Source: JAZKBN01 sp040388605 (lineage in GTDB: Bacteria; Bacteroidota; Bacteroidia; Cytophagales; Flexibacteraceae). Taken from it: a stretch of DNA of 64,000 nt. Below, one piece after another: positions 1 through 9,384 of this stretch. Made by a program: the position numbers and the translations under genes. A model generated the notes under the pieces. The model did no database searches. It was given only the letters and a program-made list of their open reading frames with translations, and was not told the DNA's origin. The stretch is from the NCBI GenBank assembly GCA_040388605.1, contig JAZKBN010000047.1:1-64000 (forward strand). Direction: 5' to 3'. Numbering within the stretch: position 1 is the stretch's first letter; each line of letters opens with the position of its first letter.

Positions 1-205
1 AATGCGAGGTATAAGCAAGCGCGGGAGCGCGAAGCTTACGGGCGTAGCCCTAAAGAGATAGCCTGCGAGAGCTGGCGGGCCGTAGATTTGTATTTTCAAT
101 GTAAAGGGCGAGCCACGCCGGCGGTGAGGCGTTAACTACCAAATATGCTCCCTCGAATTACAGACAAAGCAAGCATTAAATAGTTGTAAATCAGATAACT
201 ATTAC
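1..205 (+). repeat. dispersed structured repeat, copy 1 (left end cut by window)
   Basis: This stretch is nearly identical over its first ~65 bases to the reverse complement of 46640-46706, and its last ~110 bases resemble 19758-19866. It holds small hairpins (GCGC-GGGA-GCGC at 19-30; GGGC-GTA-GCCC at 40-50) and the right arm of the outer stem (91-108). The left arm would lie before base 1. The tail (about 109-205) contains GAGGCGTTAACTACCAAATA, shared with the second copy. It ends just before dnaG. Similarity was judged by eye. Confidence 0.8.
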
Positions 206-223
206 CATACTCTGAAATAAAAA

Positions 224-2215
224 ATGGCCATCCCTCCTGCTACCATACAGCGCATCCGCGATACCGCCGACATTGTTGATGTCGTTGGCGATTTCGTGCA
301 GCTGAAAAAGCGCGGAAAGGATATGATTGCCAACTGCCCCTTTCACGACGAGAAAACGCCCTCGTTCCATGTGAACCCTACACAGGGGTATTTTAAATGC
401 TTTGGCTGCGGCAAGGGCGGCGATTCTATCACCTTTATCATGGAGATAGAAAAGCTTACCTATCCTGAGGCCCTCCGCTGGCTGGCTGCCAAATACAGCA
501 TAACCATAGCCGAGGAGCAAACCGGCCCCAAAACCGACGAAGAAACTGCCGAATACCGCGAGCGGGAAAGCCTGTACATAGTTATGAACTGGGCCAAAAA
601 TTTCTACCGCGAGCATTTGCAATCTGCCGAGGGCAGGGCATTAGGCTTAAGCTATTTCCGTGAAAGGCAGCTCTCCGATAAAACCATTGAAACCTTTGAG
701 CTTGGGTTCAGCCCCGAGGCATGGGACAGCCTTATAATACAGGCAAAAAAAGAGGGCCATACCGAGGCCCTGCTTGAAAAAGCCGGCCTGCTCACCCGCC
801 GCGAAGACGGCCGCACTTACGACAGGTTCCGTAACAGGGCCATGTTCCCCATTCATAATGTAAGCGGCAAAACCATTGCCTTCGGGGCCCGCATGCTGGG
901 TACCGATAAAAACCAGCCCAAATACCTCAACAGCCCCGAAACCCCGCTTTACCATAAAAGCGAGGTGCTGTACGGTATTTTCCAGGCGAAGCAAAGCATA
1001 CGTACCGAAGATAACTGCTACCTCTGCGAAGGCTATACCGATGTAATAAGCATGCACCAGGCCGGCGTTAAAAACGCGGTGGCCAGCAGCGGCACATCGC
1101 TTACCGAGGAGCAGATAAAGCAGATTGGCCGCTTCACAAAAAACATAACCGTACTTTACGACGGCGATAAGGCAGGCATAAAAGCCGGCCTCCGTGGTAT
1201 AGATATGATTCTTGAGGCGGGCCTGAACGTGCGTGCCGTAAGCTTCCCGGATGGTCATGATCCTGACAGCTACCTGAACGCTGTAGGTACCATTGCCTTT
1301 GCCACCTTCCTGAAAGAGAAGGCGCAGAACTTTATAAACTTTAAGGCTTCTCTTTTTGCCGAAGAAGCGGCCGCCGACCCATACCGCAAAGCCGAGGTAA
1401 TTCGTGACCTCGTAGGCAGCATCAGCAAAATACCGGAGCCGCTTACCCGCCTGGTCTTCCTGCGCCAGTGTGCCGAATTGCTGAAGGTGCCGGAAGGTAT
1501 CCTGATTGCCGAGGCCAATAAAGCCCTTATAAAGCAACAGCAAAAGCCGAAGCAAAGGCCCGTGCCATCGGAAACCGCTCAGCCCGATATGGGCCCCCGC
1601 AGCGCCGACGACTGGATGGCCGATATGGAGCTTGCGGGCATGGAAGAAGCTGCTGCCCTTGAACGCGAATTTGCCGACAGCAGCCCGGAAATTCGGGGTG
1701 CCGAAAGTTTGATTATACAGGAACGCGCCTGCCTTAAAATCCTGATCAATTTTGCATCGGTTCCCGTTACCGGTGATTTACTGATTGCCGATTATTACAT
1801 TGCCGAATTGCAGGACCTCGTATTCAGCTCCCCCGTACTTCAAAAAATGATGGATGCATTGCGTGCCGCCATGGCACAGGGTGGGGCGGCCGGTCCGGAT
1901 TTATTCCTGAACCACGAAGACCCGGAAGTAAGGTCGGAAGCAGTTAACCTCCTGTTTGAAAAATACAGCATCAGCGAGAACTGGGCAATTAAGCACGATA
2001 TCCATATCCAGAGCGAGGAGGCCCGTGTAAAGGATGCTTCTTACACAAATATGCTGGGTATAAAGCAGCGTTTCCTGCGCAAACGTTCGCTCGAAAACCT
2101 GGAGGCCCTGCGCCATGCCGACGAGGAGGCTGTTTCTGATTTTATTATACTGCAAATGCAGCTGAAGGACGCCGAAAAACAGATAGCTAACCTGCTTGGT
2201 AATACCTATTATTAA
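224..2215 (+). CDS. dnaG: DNA primase DnaG
   Basis: DnaG makes the RNA primers for chromosome replication and works with the replicative helicase at the fork. The 663-residue product is of normal family length. The N-terminal CHC2 zinc finger is complete (C38, H41, C59, C62). The catalytic TOPRIM domain follows, with the conserved Glu in CEGYTDV near residue 268 and the acidic YDGDKAG motif near 312. A less conserved C-terminal helicase-interaction region occupies roughly 440-663. The ATG at 224 gives the classic primase N-terminus (IPPATIQRIRDTADIVDVV). It stands alone on the + strand, downstream of a dispersed repeat and convergent with the glycosyltransferase pair. No promoter box is obvious directly upstream. 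The identification is secure. Confidence 0.98.
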   Translation: MAIPPATIQRIRDTADIVDVVGDFVQLKKRGKDMIANCPFHDEKTPSFHVNPTQGYFKCFGCGKGGDSITFIMEIEKLTYPEALRWLAAKYSITIAEEQTGPKTDEETAEYRERESLYIVMNWAKNFYREHLQSAEGRALGLSYFRERQLSDKTIETFELGFSPEAWDSLIIQAKKEGHTEALLEKAGLLTRREDGRTYDRFRNRAMFPIHNVSGKTIAFGARMLGTDKNQPKYLNSPETPLYHKSEVLYGIFQAKQSIRTEDNCYLCEGYTDVISMHQAGVKNAVASSGTSLTEEQIKQIGRFTKNITVLYDGDKAGIKAGLRGIDMILEAGLNVRAVSFPDGHDPDSYLNAVGTIAFATFLKEKAQNFINFKASLFAEEAAADPYRKAEVIRDLVGSISKIPEPLTRLVFLRQCAELLKVPEGILIAEANKALIKQQQKPKQRPVPSETAQPDMGPRSADDWMADMELAGMEEAAALEREFADSSPEIRGAESLIIQERACLKILINFASVPVTGDLLIADYYIAELQDLVFSSPVLQKMMDALRAAMAQGGAAGPDLFLNHEDPEVRSEAVNLLFEKYSISENWAIKHDIHIQSEEARVKDASYTNMLGIKQRFLRKRSLENLEALRHADEEAVSDFIILQMQLKDAEKQIANLLGNTYY

Positions 2216-2244
2216 AATTACCCGGCCTGTATATTAGGGGGCTG

Positions 2245-4245
2245 TTATTTAAGCACCTGCTCCATATCCTGCGGATAGGCGGCCATTCTTTTTATAGTCA
2301 GCTTCCCGTTACCGAATGTCCGGATATTGAATTTGAGATAAAGCAGGGGTTTTTGAATTTCAAAATTCATAGTTAATGTATGGTATTTACCGTCGGCTGT
2401 TATATTGTCGGCATTATAAACCCGGTTTTTAAAAAAGTTATCCTTTTCATAAGCTTCTGCTTCAAATACCGGTCCTGCATGCAGTGTATCATCCGTTTTA
2501 TATTGAATCTCAAGCCTGTAATTGTTTGGCTTTACGGTTACCGGCAGGTATTTGTGCCCCAGCAAAAGATACCCTGTATCGCCGGGTAAAGAAACCCGTA
2601 CTTTAAAGCCGTTTTCAACGGTATCAGTCCCGCAGGTTTTGTGGTATAGGTCAGGGCTGAATTCAGGAATATAGTATTTGAGCAGTTTATTATAATAGCC
2701 GGTATTCAGTCTGTATATATAGGTCCATCTTCCGGGAGCAAAATATGGGTCACGGGTTACTGAATGCACCGCATCATAAATCTCATAAAGTCGAGGGTCA
2801 GAGAACAGGTTTTTGTTCTGTCGCAAAGAAGGAACATATTCCAAAGGCTCAGGCCTCCCGAAATGCCCGATTCGCCAATTGCTGATACAGGCCATGGGCA
2901 GCCTGCTGAAAAAAGCATCTCCTAAGGCATTGTAGTCCACAATATGCTTTTCGGGTTTTGCTTCAAATCCCAGGTAGCCAATGTTGCCTATTACGGGAAT
3001 ATCAGAAGCCGCAAGTTGAACAGCAGTTTCTCCCCTGCAACTGTCGCATGTGGTCGGTTGCCTGTTCCAAAGGTTGTAAAAAGAGGTAAGACCTGCGTTT
3101 TTAAAATAGTATTTACGCTCGTCAGCAATACCAATATGATCTACAGCTAATAATGGGGTTGTAGGTCCTGTTGCCGCCGGCAGTAAAACAGGGTTTAAAA
3201 CAGTAAAGCCAAGTATCAGCATAGCTGCACCCAAACCAAATGCAGAAGCATTTGTAATTTTAACTGAAAACAAAAGACTGACAGATAGTACAAACGGTAC
3301 CATAAAGAACCTGCCCGACATAAAATCGGCGCCTACGTTTATAGTGTATAGCAGGTAAAGTACTATACCTGCGCCCGGTAATTTTACATAGCTGCTCCCT
3401 TTTCTGAAAGTTATAAACAGGCATATAATTATAAAAGTGAGGGTAACCGTATCGCGCTTCAGCGAATCTATAAAGTACAGAATGCCCTGCATCCGCAGCC
3501 AGTTAATTGGGATGCCGGTATTGGTTTTGGCAAAGTAAGTATTGGGCAGCGGGGAGCCGTAATAGACCGTTGAAAAAATCAGCCAAAGCCATAAAGGAGC
3601 CGAGCAAACAAAAAGCGCAGCCAACGTTTTTAAAACCCCTCCTTTATGAACCGTAATAACATTATATGCAGCATAAAGTAGTGCAGGCATAAACAGTAAA
3701 ATACTGTCGAGCCGGTTAAATGCTGCCAGCGAGGCTGTAAATGTTAGGTATGCCAGGGATCTGAAAGTAAAACCCTGTCTTATAAGTATTACAGCAAACA
3801 ATACAGCCAAAAGAGCGCCTAATGAGTTTTCAAGGCCTGATGTGGCATAGTCATTAAAAGCTTTCGAACTTAGTAGCGCAGCCAGGCAAAAAAAGGTTAC
3901 AGGTACCCCGGGCTTTAAAAAGCGCATACTTATATAAACTGCACCAAGCGAGCAAAGCAGGCCAAGGGTAATGGCAGTTATAAAAAACTCATGGGTTAAG
4001 TATGCAAAGCCTGTTACCAGGAAGAACCAAAACGGGTTGGTAAATACCTGTACCCGTTCAGCTATATTCCATCTGAGGCCGTGGCCGAGCATCAGGTTTT
4101 TTGAAACCCGCCAGGCAATATAGCTGTCTTCGCCCACCCAGGCATATTTTAGGATATTCCACGCCAGCAACCCGAAAAGGAACCAAATAACGGGGCGTAA
4201 CGGGCTGAATTCCTCATCAGGCCCTCCTTGAATCTGCTTTATCAC
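2245..4245 (-). CDS. GT-C family membrane glycosyltransferase-like protein (paralog 1)
   Basis: This 666-residue polytopic membrane protein probably transfers a sugar from a lipid-linked donor on the outer side of the inner membrane. Near the N-terminus it carries GEDSYIAWR (D40), then GHGLRWN and TNPFW at 69-73. That order is the signature of GT-C enzymes related to arabinofuranosyl- and mannosyltransferases. About ten hydrophobic helices fill residues 17-360, and a soluble C-terminal domain (~370-666) ends in a beta-rich, jelly-roll-like segment. The start codon is GTG. It lies 34 bp after the stop of a clear paralog on the same strand, so the two probably form an operon and arose by tandem duplication. 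Acceptor and sugar are unknown. Confidence 0.8.
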   Translation of the reverse strand: MIKQIQGGPDEEFSPLRPVIWFLFGLLAWNILKYAWVGEDSYIAWRVSKNLMLGHGLRWNIAERVQVFTNPFWFFLVTGFAYLTHEFFITAITLGLLCSLGAVYISMRFLKPGVPVTFFCLAALLSSKAFNDYATSGLENSLGALLAVLFAVILIRQGFTFRSLAYLTFTASLAAFNRLDSILLFMPALLYAAYNVITVHKGGVLKTLAALFVCSAPLWLWLIFSTVYYGSPLPNTYFAKTNTGIPINWLRMQGILYFIDSLKRDTVTLTFIIICLFITFRKGSSYVKLPGAGIVLYLLYTINVGADFMSGRFFMVPFVLSVSLLFSVKITNASAFGLGAAMLILGFTVLNPVLLPAATGPTTPLLAVDHIGIADERKYYFKNAGLTSFYNLWNRQPTTCDSCRGETAVQLAASDIPVIGNIGYLGFEAKPEKHIVDYNALGDAFFSRLPMACISNWRIGHFGRPEPLEYVPSLRQNKNLFSDPRLYEIYDAVHSVTRDPYFAPGRWTYIYRLNTGYYNKLLKYYIPEFSPDLYHKTCGTDTVENGFKVRVSLPGDTGYLLLGHKYLPVTVKPNNYRLEIQYKTDDTLHAGPVFEAEAYEKDNFFKNRVYNADNITADGKYHTLTMNFEIQKPLLYLKFNIRTFGNGKLTIKRMAAYPQDMEQVLK

Positions 4246-4279
4246 AGTTGGAAGGTTTTGGTTACATGCTCAGGTGTGT

Positions 4280-6297
4280 TCACTTTAGTATTATTGGGAA
4301 ATCTGCCGGGTAGGCAGCAAAACGTTTAATAACCATTTCAGAATTCCCGAAAACATAAGCGTTAAAGCGCAAATACAATTTATCTTCCGGCATTTCGAAG
4401 TTAAAGCTATAGGTATGGTATTGGCCGTCAGCCTTAATATCTGCGTCAGTAAAATAGGCGTTGGCCTTAAAACCGCTTTCCTCCCAGGCTTCAATTCTTA
4501 AAACATTGCCGGGTTTGGTAATGCTGTCGCATTTAACAAGTATTTCAAGCCTGTACTTGCCGGCTTTAACATTAAACGGCACCGATGCGTCGGAGTCTAT
4601 TATTCGGCCTGAATCGCCGGGTACAGCAAGCCTTACCTTCCAATTTTCAATAGTGCTGTCTTTGCCGCATTGCTTCCCGTACCAGCCAAAAGTAAGCTCA
4701 GGAATATAGTTTTTCAGCTTTTTATTATAATACCCCGTATTGAGCCTGTAAATTGCCCCGAATCTTCCGGGTGCAAAGTATGGTGCCCTTGTGGCAAGCA
4801 TTACATCGTCATATAGCCCTGCCAGTCGCGGGTCATGGAACAGGTTTTTGCGTGCTTTAAGCGATGGTACGTAATCCAGCGGAACGTCGCGTTGAAAATG
4901 GCCAATACGCCAGTTAGTTACACTGGTTATAGGCAGGTGCGCCACAAAAACGTCGCTAAGGCCATAAAAGTCTACTACATGCAGTTCTGCCGGTACTGTA
5001 AAAGCGGCATAGCCAATATTTCCGATGAGCGGAAATTCACCAAGGGTAAGCTGATAATTGTTCACTTGTGCCTGTGCTTCCGTGCTTGTAGGATACNNNN
5101 NNNNNNCCACAAACTGTAAAAGCTTGTTAAACCGGCATTAGAGAAATAATATTCACGTTCATCGGCCACTCCTGTCGCATCCATTATTTCCCAGGGCAAA
5201 AACTTCTTATTGCTTGGTGGCAATAAGGCAGGCTTTGCTATAGTAAAGCCGATCATCAATGCTGCTGCACCCAGGCTGAAACCCTGAACAGGGCTGAGTT
5301 CCATGCTGAAAAGCATTATTCCGGCCAATGCCATAGGTACACTAAAGAAGCGCCCGCTCATAAAATCTGCGCCTACATTTACGGTATAAACCATATATAG
5401 CATTATGCCGAAAGCGAGCAGCTTTATTCTTGTACCTGTTTTTCTGAAGCTTAGGAAAAGCACTGTAAAAATAAAGCCCAGGGTAATGGTATCCCACTTT
5501 AGCGAATTGAGGAAATATAAAACGCCTTGCTGCCTGAGGAAGTTTACAGGTATGCCGGTATTGGTTTTGGAATAATAAGTGTTTGGCAACGGCGAGCCGA
5601 AATACACAGTTGCAAAAGCCAGCCATAGCCAAAGCGGGGCAGAACAAATGAAAACAGTAATTACTGTGCGGAAAAAGCCTTCCTTTTGTACGAATATCAC
5701 CCTGTAAGCAAACCAGGTTAGGGCGGGCAGAAAAAATAAAATACTGTCGAGCCGGTTGAAAGCAGAAAAAGAAGCGACCAATGTTAGCCAACCAAGTGTT
5801 TTACGTGAAACCTGCATTTTCAAAGCAATTATAACAAAGAGGCCGCCAAGCAAATAGCTCATGGGGTTTTCAAGCCCTGAGGTTGCATAGTCTATAAAAG
5901 CCTTTGAGCTGCAAAGTGCCGCCAACCCGAAAAGCGCAACCGGTACGCTTGGCTTCAGTAGTTTAATGCCTAAGTAAACCACGCCTAATGAGCAAATAAT
6001 GCTTAATAAAATAGTGGTTATAAATATTTCATGGGTGAATTTGTAGAAAATGCTGACTACTAAAAGCCAAAGCGGGTCGGTAAAAACCTGCACGCGCTCA
6101 GCAATGTTCCAGCGCAGGCCATGGCCCTCAACCAGGTGCTTTGCCGATCGCCAGGCTATATAGCTGTCTTCCCCTACCCATGCATTTTTTAAAATGGTCC
6201 AGCCCAGGAGCCCGAACATAAACCACATGACCATACGCAATGCGCCGTATTCATCATGCTTATTCGGATTGTTAGGGTCAGCAGGAAATAAATTCAT
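4280..6297 (-). CDS. GT-C family membrane glycosyltransferase-like protein (paralog 2, interrupted by a 10-N gap)
   Basis: This is the tandem paralog of the adjacent downstream gene and has the same motifs: GEDSYIAWR (D44), GHGLRWN, TDPLW. It has the same helix pattern and the same soluble C-terminal domain (FAPGRFGAIYRLNTGYYNKK against FAPGRWTYIYRLNTGYYNKL in the paralog). A run of ten N at 5097-5106 splits the reading frame: 4280-5096 and 5107-6297 are in different frames if the N-run is taken literally. By alignment to paralog 1, about two codons are missing between FYSLW and YPTST. A true gap of about 5 bases would restore the frame, so I treat this as one intact gene of about 670 residues and not as a pseudogene. 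It is probably the first gene of the operon. Confidence 0.8.
5097..5106. other. assembly gap (10 N) inside GT-C paralog 2
   Basis: Ten N replace an unknown number of bases. The flanking frames match only if the real length is 2, 5 or 8 bases (or a 1-base overlap). The paralog alignment favours 5. Confidence 0.95.
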
Positions 6298-6501
6298 GTT
6301 TAATTGAAAGATGTGGCGTTTTGCTGTTTTAAAAAATGGTTCTGCCCCATAAGCAACGGAACCTTTATTTTAATTGAATGGGAATTTATGGGTTTAAAAC
6401 CGCTGCAATTTATCAATTAACCCCGTTTAATGCTAAGAACCAATAGGCATTAACCCTAAACAGGTATAACAAAAGCCAAGCTTTGCCGGTTAATACCATA
6501 T

Positions 6502-7617
6502 ATGACAGGCCACCGTTTTTCCAAATTCATACCCCGGCCCGAAGGCGATAAGCCCGGCTTCGACCGCCTAAACAACATTTTCCGTCAGCTGCTCACCATT
6601 ACCGGTGGCGATGTGGCTGAAGCCTTGCAATGGATGGCCGATCTTGACAGGCAATATAACCTCACAGATAATAATTACGGACTTGGCAATTTTATTGAAG
6701 ACCTGAAAGACAAGGGCTATATAAAAGAAAACGAGCCGGGCAGCGGCGTTTTTGTACCCACTGCCAAAACCGAGCAGGACATCAGGAAAAGCGCCCTGGA
6801 AGAAATNNNNNNNNNNGAAATTTTCGGTAAGCTAAAAAAATCAGGCCGGGGGGAACATAAGACCTCCCAAACCGGGGCCGGCGATGAAACCGGTACCGAC
6901 ATACGTGCCTTCAGCTTCGGAGACGGGCCGGACCAGATTGCCGTGACTGAATCGTTGCGCAATGCGCAGGTGAATCATGGCATCAACAGCTTTATGCTCA
7001 CCGAGGACGATTTGCAGGTACGCGAGCAGGAGCTGAAAACCCAAACCAGCACCGTGCTGATGATTGATATAAGCCACAGCATGATTCTTTATGGCGAAGA
7101 CCGCATTACCCCCGCCAAAAAAGTAGCAATGGCCCTCGCCGAGCTTATTACCACGCGCTACCCCAAAGACACCCTCGATATTATTGTTTTCGGCAACGAT
7201 GCCTGGCAGATTCAGATTAAAGACCTGCCCTATTTACAGGTTGGCCCCTACCATACCAACACGGTTGCCGGCCTTGAGCTGGCCATGGACCTGCTGCGCC
7301 GTCGCAAAAACAAAAATCGCCAGATTTTCATGATCACCGACGGCAAGCCCACCTGCCTGAAAGAAGGGGCCGGCTACTATAAAAACAGCTTCGGGCTTGA
7401 TCGTAAAATTCTGAACCGCACGCTTACCCTTGCTGCCCAATGCCGCAAGCTTAAAATACCTGTTACCACCTTCATGATAGCATCAGATCCCTTTTTGCAG
7501 GAGTTTGTGCGCGAGTTCACCGAGATAAATAACGGCCGTGCCTTCTACAGCGGCCTTGAAGGCTTGGGTGATTTGGTTTTTGAAGACTATAAAAGCAACA
7601 GGAAGAAAAGAGTATAA
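6502..7617 (+). CDS. von Willebrand factor A domain protein
   Basis: This is a cytosolic protein of about 368-371 residues with a C-terminal VWA domain. The MIDAS metal site is visible as DISHSM (D189, S191, S193) and ITDGKPT (D280). No signal peptide or membrane segment is seen. The N-terminal ~100 residues are helical and charged. Proteins of this type commonly work with MoxR- or magnesium-chelatase-type AAA+ ATPases to load metals or remodel complexes, but no such ATPase lies nearby, so the partner is unknown. A 10-N run at 6807-6816 lies in a linker; merging the flanks over their shared 5 bases gives an uninterrupted ALEEIFGKLKK. The gene is divergent from the GT-C pair and followed by a strong bidirectional terminator. 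Confidence 0.85.
   Translation: MTGHRFSKFIPRPEGDKPGFDRLNNIFRQLLTITGGDVAEALQWMADLDRQYNLTDNNYGLGNFIEDLKDKGYIKENEPGSGVFVPTAKTEQDIRKSALEEXXXXEIFGKLKKSGRGEHKTSQTGAGDETGTDIRAFSFGDGPDQIAVTESLRNAQVNHGINSFMLTEDDLQVREQELKTQTSTVLMIDISHSMILYGEDRITPAKKVAMALAELITTRYPKDTLDIIVFGNDAWQIQIKDLPYLQVGPYHTNTVAGLELAMDLLRRRKNKNRQIFMITDGKPTCLKEGAGYYKNSFGLDRKILNRTLTLAAQCRKLKIPVTTFMIASDPFLQEFVREFTEINNGRAFYSGLEGLGDLVFEDYKSNRKKRV
6807..6816. other. probable false gap (10 N) in the VWA gene
   Basis: The left flank ends GAAAT and the right flank begins GAAAT. Collapsing the N-run and one copy of the 5 bases yields an in-frame, natural-looking sequence (ALEEIFGKLKK). The contigs therefore probably overlap and nothing is missing. 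Confidence 0.75.
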
Positions 7618-7637
7618 AGCCCGTATCCTAAGATGTG

Positions 7638-7701
7638 GCATCAAATAAAAGCCCTCAATAAACCTGCAAAAGCAGTGTTATTGAGGGCTTTTATTTGATG
7701 C
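7638..7701. terminator. bidirectional terminator, 24-bp perfect stem
   Basis: Arms 7638-7661 and 7678-7701 are perfectly complementary over 24 bp, and the loop contains a small CTGC-AAAA-GCAG hairpin. The stem carries AAAAGCCCTC and GAGGGCTTTT, so each strand has a GC core followed by U-rich sequence. It sits between the VWA gene and the convergent T9SS cargo gene and should end both transcripts. Confidence 0.9.
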
Positions 7702-7734
7702 AAAAGGCAGTTTCTGCCTGAAGCTGATTTTTAT

Positions 7735-9195
7735 TTACTCTGTTACAGCAACAGTTTTATGTGTAACCGTTGTGCCTGATAGAAGCCTGACAACATACAG
7801 CCCGGCAGCTAACTTGTTGTCAAGGCTTATAGATTGTCCGCCATCCTGTTTTGCATTTGTATAAATGCTGTGCACCAGGCGGCCTTCCATATCTGTAATA
7901 TCAAGGCTTACAGCTGTCGGCTCAGGCAGGAAGTAAGAAATGTTCAGGCTCCCGGCCGAAGGGTTAGGGAAAACGTTGAAGTTCAGGTTTTCGCTGATGG
8001 TATTTTGAGTGCCTACCGGAACGCGGTCGTACCAAACGGGAGAAGTTACAATGCGGTCACCGTCGGCCTGCAGAATTACTGCATAGTAATAATGTATTTC
8101 CCTGTTGTTAATAGGGTCGGTATAGCTGAGCGAAGCGCCGTTACCGTTAGCAACTGATGTTGCCTGTGTGCCTGAGCCGGGTACGCCGCGCATAATGGTT
8201 ATATTACGGAAGCTCTCTCCGTCGTCGTCGCTTGCATTAACTGTAATAACTGCGGGGTCGTTGCCATAGGTAATGCTGCCCATAGGCATTGTGTTGAGCC
8301 TGAAATCAATTTTGGCATTCCAGTCATCTGAACCGAAGAAGCGGCGGGCCCTCAAAGCGCCCATAATATTGTTCCTGGTCAGGCTTTCAGCCAAAACTAC
8401 CAACCTGCCGGGTGTGGTGCGGCCAAAAGTGGTTTTATGGTTGTCATGGTCCAGCGACATGCCTACGTGGTAGCCTTTAGCCAGCATGGTACGGTAAACG
8501 CTTTCATAGCTGCCATCGTCCGGGTCAGTATAAGTTACATTGGTAGATGTAGCCGGTCCTGAACGCATGGGAACACCTACCAAAGCACTGTCGGCTGAAG
8601 GGTTAAAGGTGGCTGTATCGCTAAATATACCGTTGTAGTCTTTTGAAGCAGGGTGCGCGAACTGCATAAATGCCCCGGGAAACTTGTTCACGGTTTTAAA
8701 CAGGGTGCGGTAAGTATATTTTTCGTTGTAGATGTCATAATTGCCGGGTTCCCAGCCTATGAGCTTATCAACGCCGTAAATAAGAATGTGTCCTCCGTTT
8801 TGTATCACGCCCCACTCCATGCCATATAAAGCTACAAACTCGCCTTCGCGGGTGTAAGATTGGGCCTGGCCTAAACCTTTGGAATAATTGCGCAGCAGCA
8901 TACCTGCTGTTTGGTGGTTATGTTCAGATATGCCCAGGAAATCGAAATGCTGTGATGCGTTTGCAAAGGCATAATCATCTATGGGCATTGATATGCGGGT
9001 AGATACAGAGTCCTGGTTACCGTCAGAAAAACCGGAATGTGAGTGCAGGTTGCCGTAATAATAGTTGTAATTTACCTGCGCCCCGGCCGAAAAGGAAATG
9101 AAAATGCAGAGCAGCGCAGTAAAAAATGTAACCTTATTCTGTGCTTGGAAATTGGTGTTTTTGCTGATTAAGCTTTTGTTTAACAGGTTGATCAT
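7735..9195 (-). CDS. secreted CehA/McbA-like PHP-fold metallohydrolase with T9SS sorting domain
   Basis: This is a secreted protein of about 486 residues. I start it at the ATG at 9195, because that places a signal peptide (FFTALLCIFISFSAGA) at the N-terminus; an upstream in-frame ATG at 9291 would bury it. The mature protein opens with the metal-binding PHP motif NLHSHSGFSDG (H51, H53, D58), followed by SEHNHQ, FAHPASKDYNG and SLDHDNHK, further likely metal ligands. The fold is typical of CehA/McbA-like phosphoesterases; the substrate cannot be told. The last ~75 residues are a type A T9SS C-terminal sorting domain (VFPNPSAGSLNISY ... GLYVVRLLSG), which implies export to the surface or medium. 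It is convergent with the VWA gene. Confidence 0.85.
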   Translation of the reverse strand: MINLLNKSLISKNTNFQAQNKVTFFTALLCIFISFSAGAQVNYNYYYGNLHSHSGFSDGNQDSVSTRISMPIDDYAFANASQHFDFLGISEHNHQTAGMLLRNYSKGLGQAQSYTREGEFVALYGMEWGVIQNGGHILIYGVDKLIGWEPGNYDIYNEKYTYRTLFKTVNKFPGAFMQFAHPASKDYNGIFSDTATFNPSADSALVGVPMRSGPATSTNVTYTDPDDGSYESVYRTMLAKGYHVGMSLDHDNHKTTFGRTTPGRLVVLAESLTRNNIMGALRARRFFGSDDWNAKIDFRLNTMPMGSITYGNDPAVITVNASDDDGESFRNITIMRGVPGSGTQATSVANGNGASLSYTDPINNREIHYYYAVILQADGDRIVTSPVWYDRVPVGTQNTISENLNFNVFPNPSAGSLNISYFLPEPTAVSLDITDMEGRLVHSIYTNAKQDGGQSISLDNKLAAGLYVVRLLSGTTVTHKTVAVTE

Positions 9196-9371
9196 GAATG
9201 TTCGGTGTGAATCGGGATGGCCGTAACAGGGGCTTTCCGAATATGAAAAGACAAGGGTTTTATGCAGCACAAAATGCGACATTACCCCCAACTGTAAGTA
9301 AAGTTAAGCGTTTTTTGCCATAATTCACAGGTATGCGAAGCATGGCTTAATGCCTTCCCGATAAAAGGCTG

Positions 9372-9379
9372 TAAATTTG
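9372..9379 (+). promoter_or_regulatory. -7 box TAAATTTG, possible leaderless transcript
   Basis: A consensus Bacteroidota -7 element (TAnnTTTG) ends only 5 bases before the GTG start of the next gene. The transcript would begin at or next to the start codon. The -33 element is not clear. Confidence 0.65.
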
Positions 9380-9384
9380 CACCT

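Noticed and set aside
83..90. TAGATTTG as the dnaG promoter
   Set aside because: It lies in repeat copy 1, 130+ bases from the ATG, and copies 2 and 3 have AAGATTTG at the same place.
647..1555. 302-residue frame on the minus strand opposite dnaG
   Set aside because: It runs antisense to the conserved TOPRIM region and has no recognisable domain or independent promoter, so it is a shadow frame.
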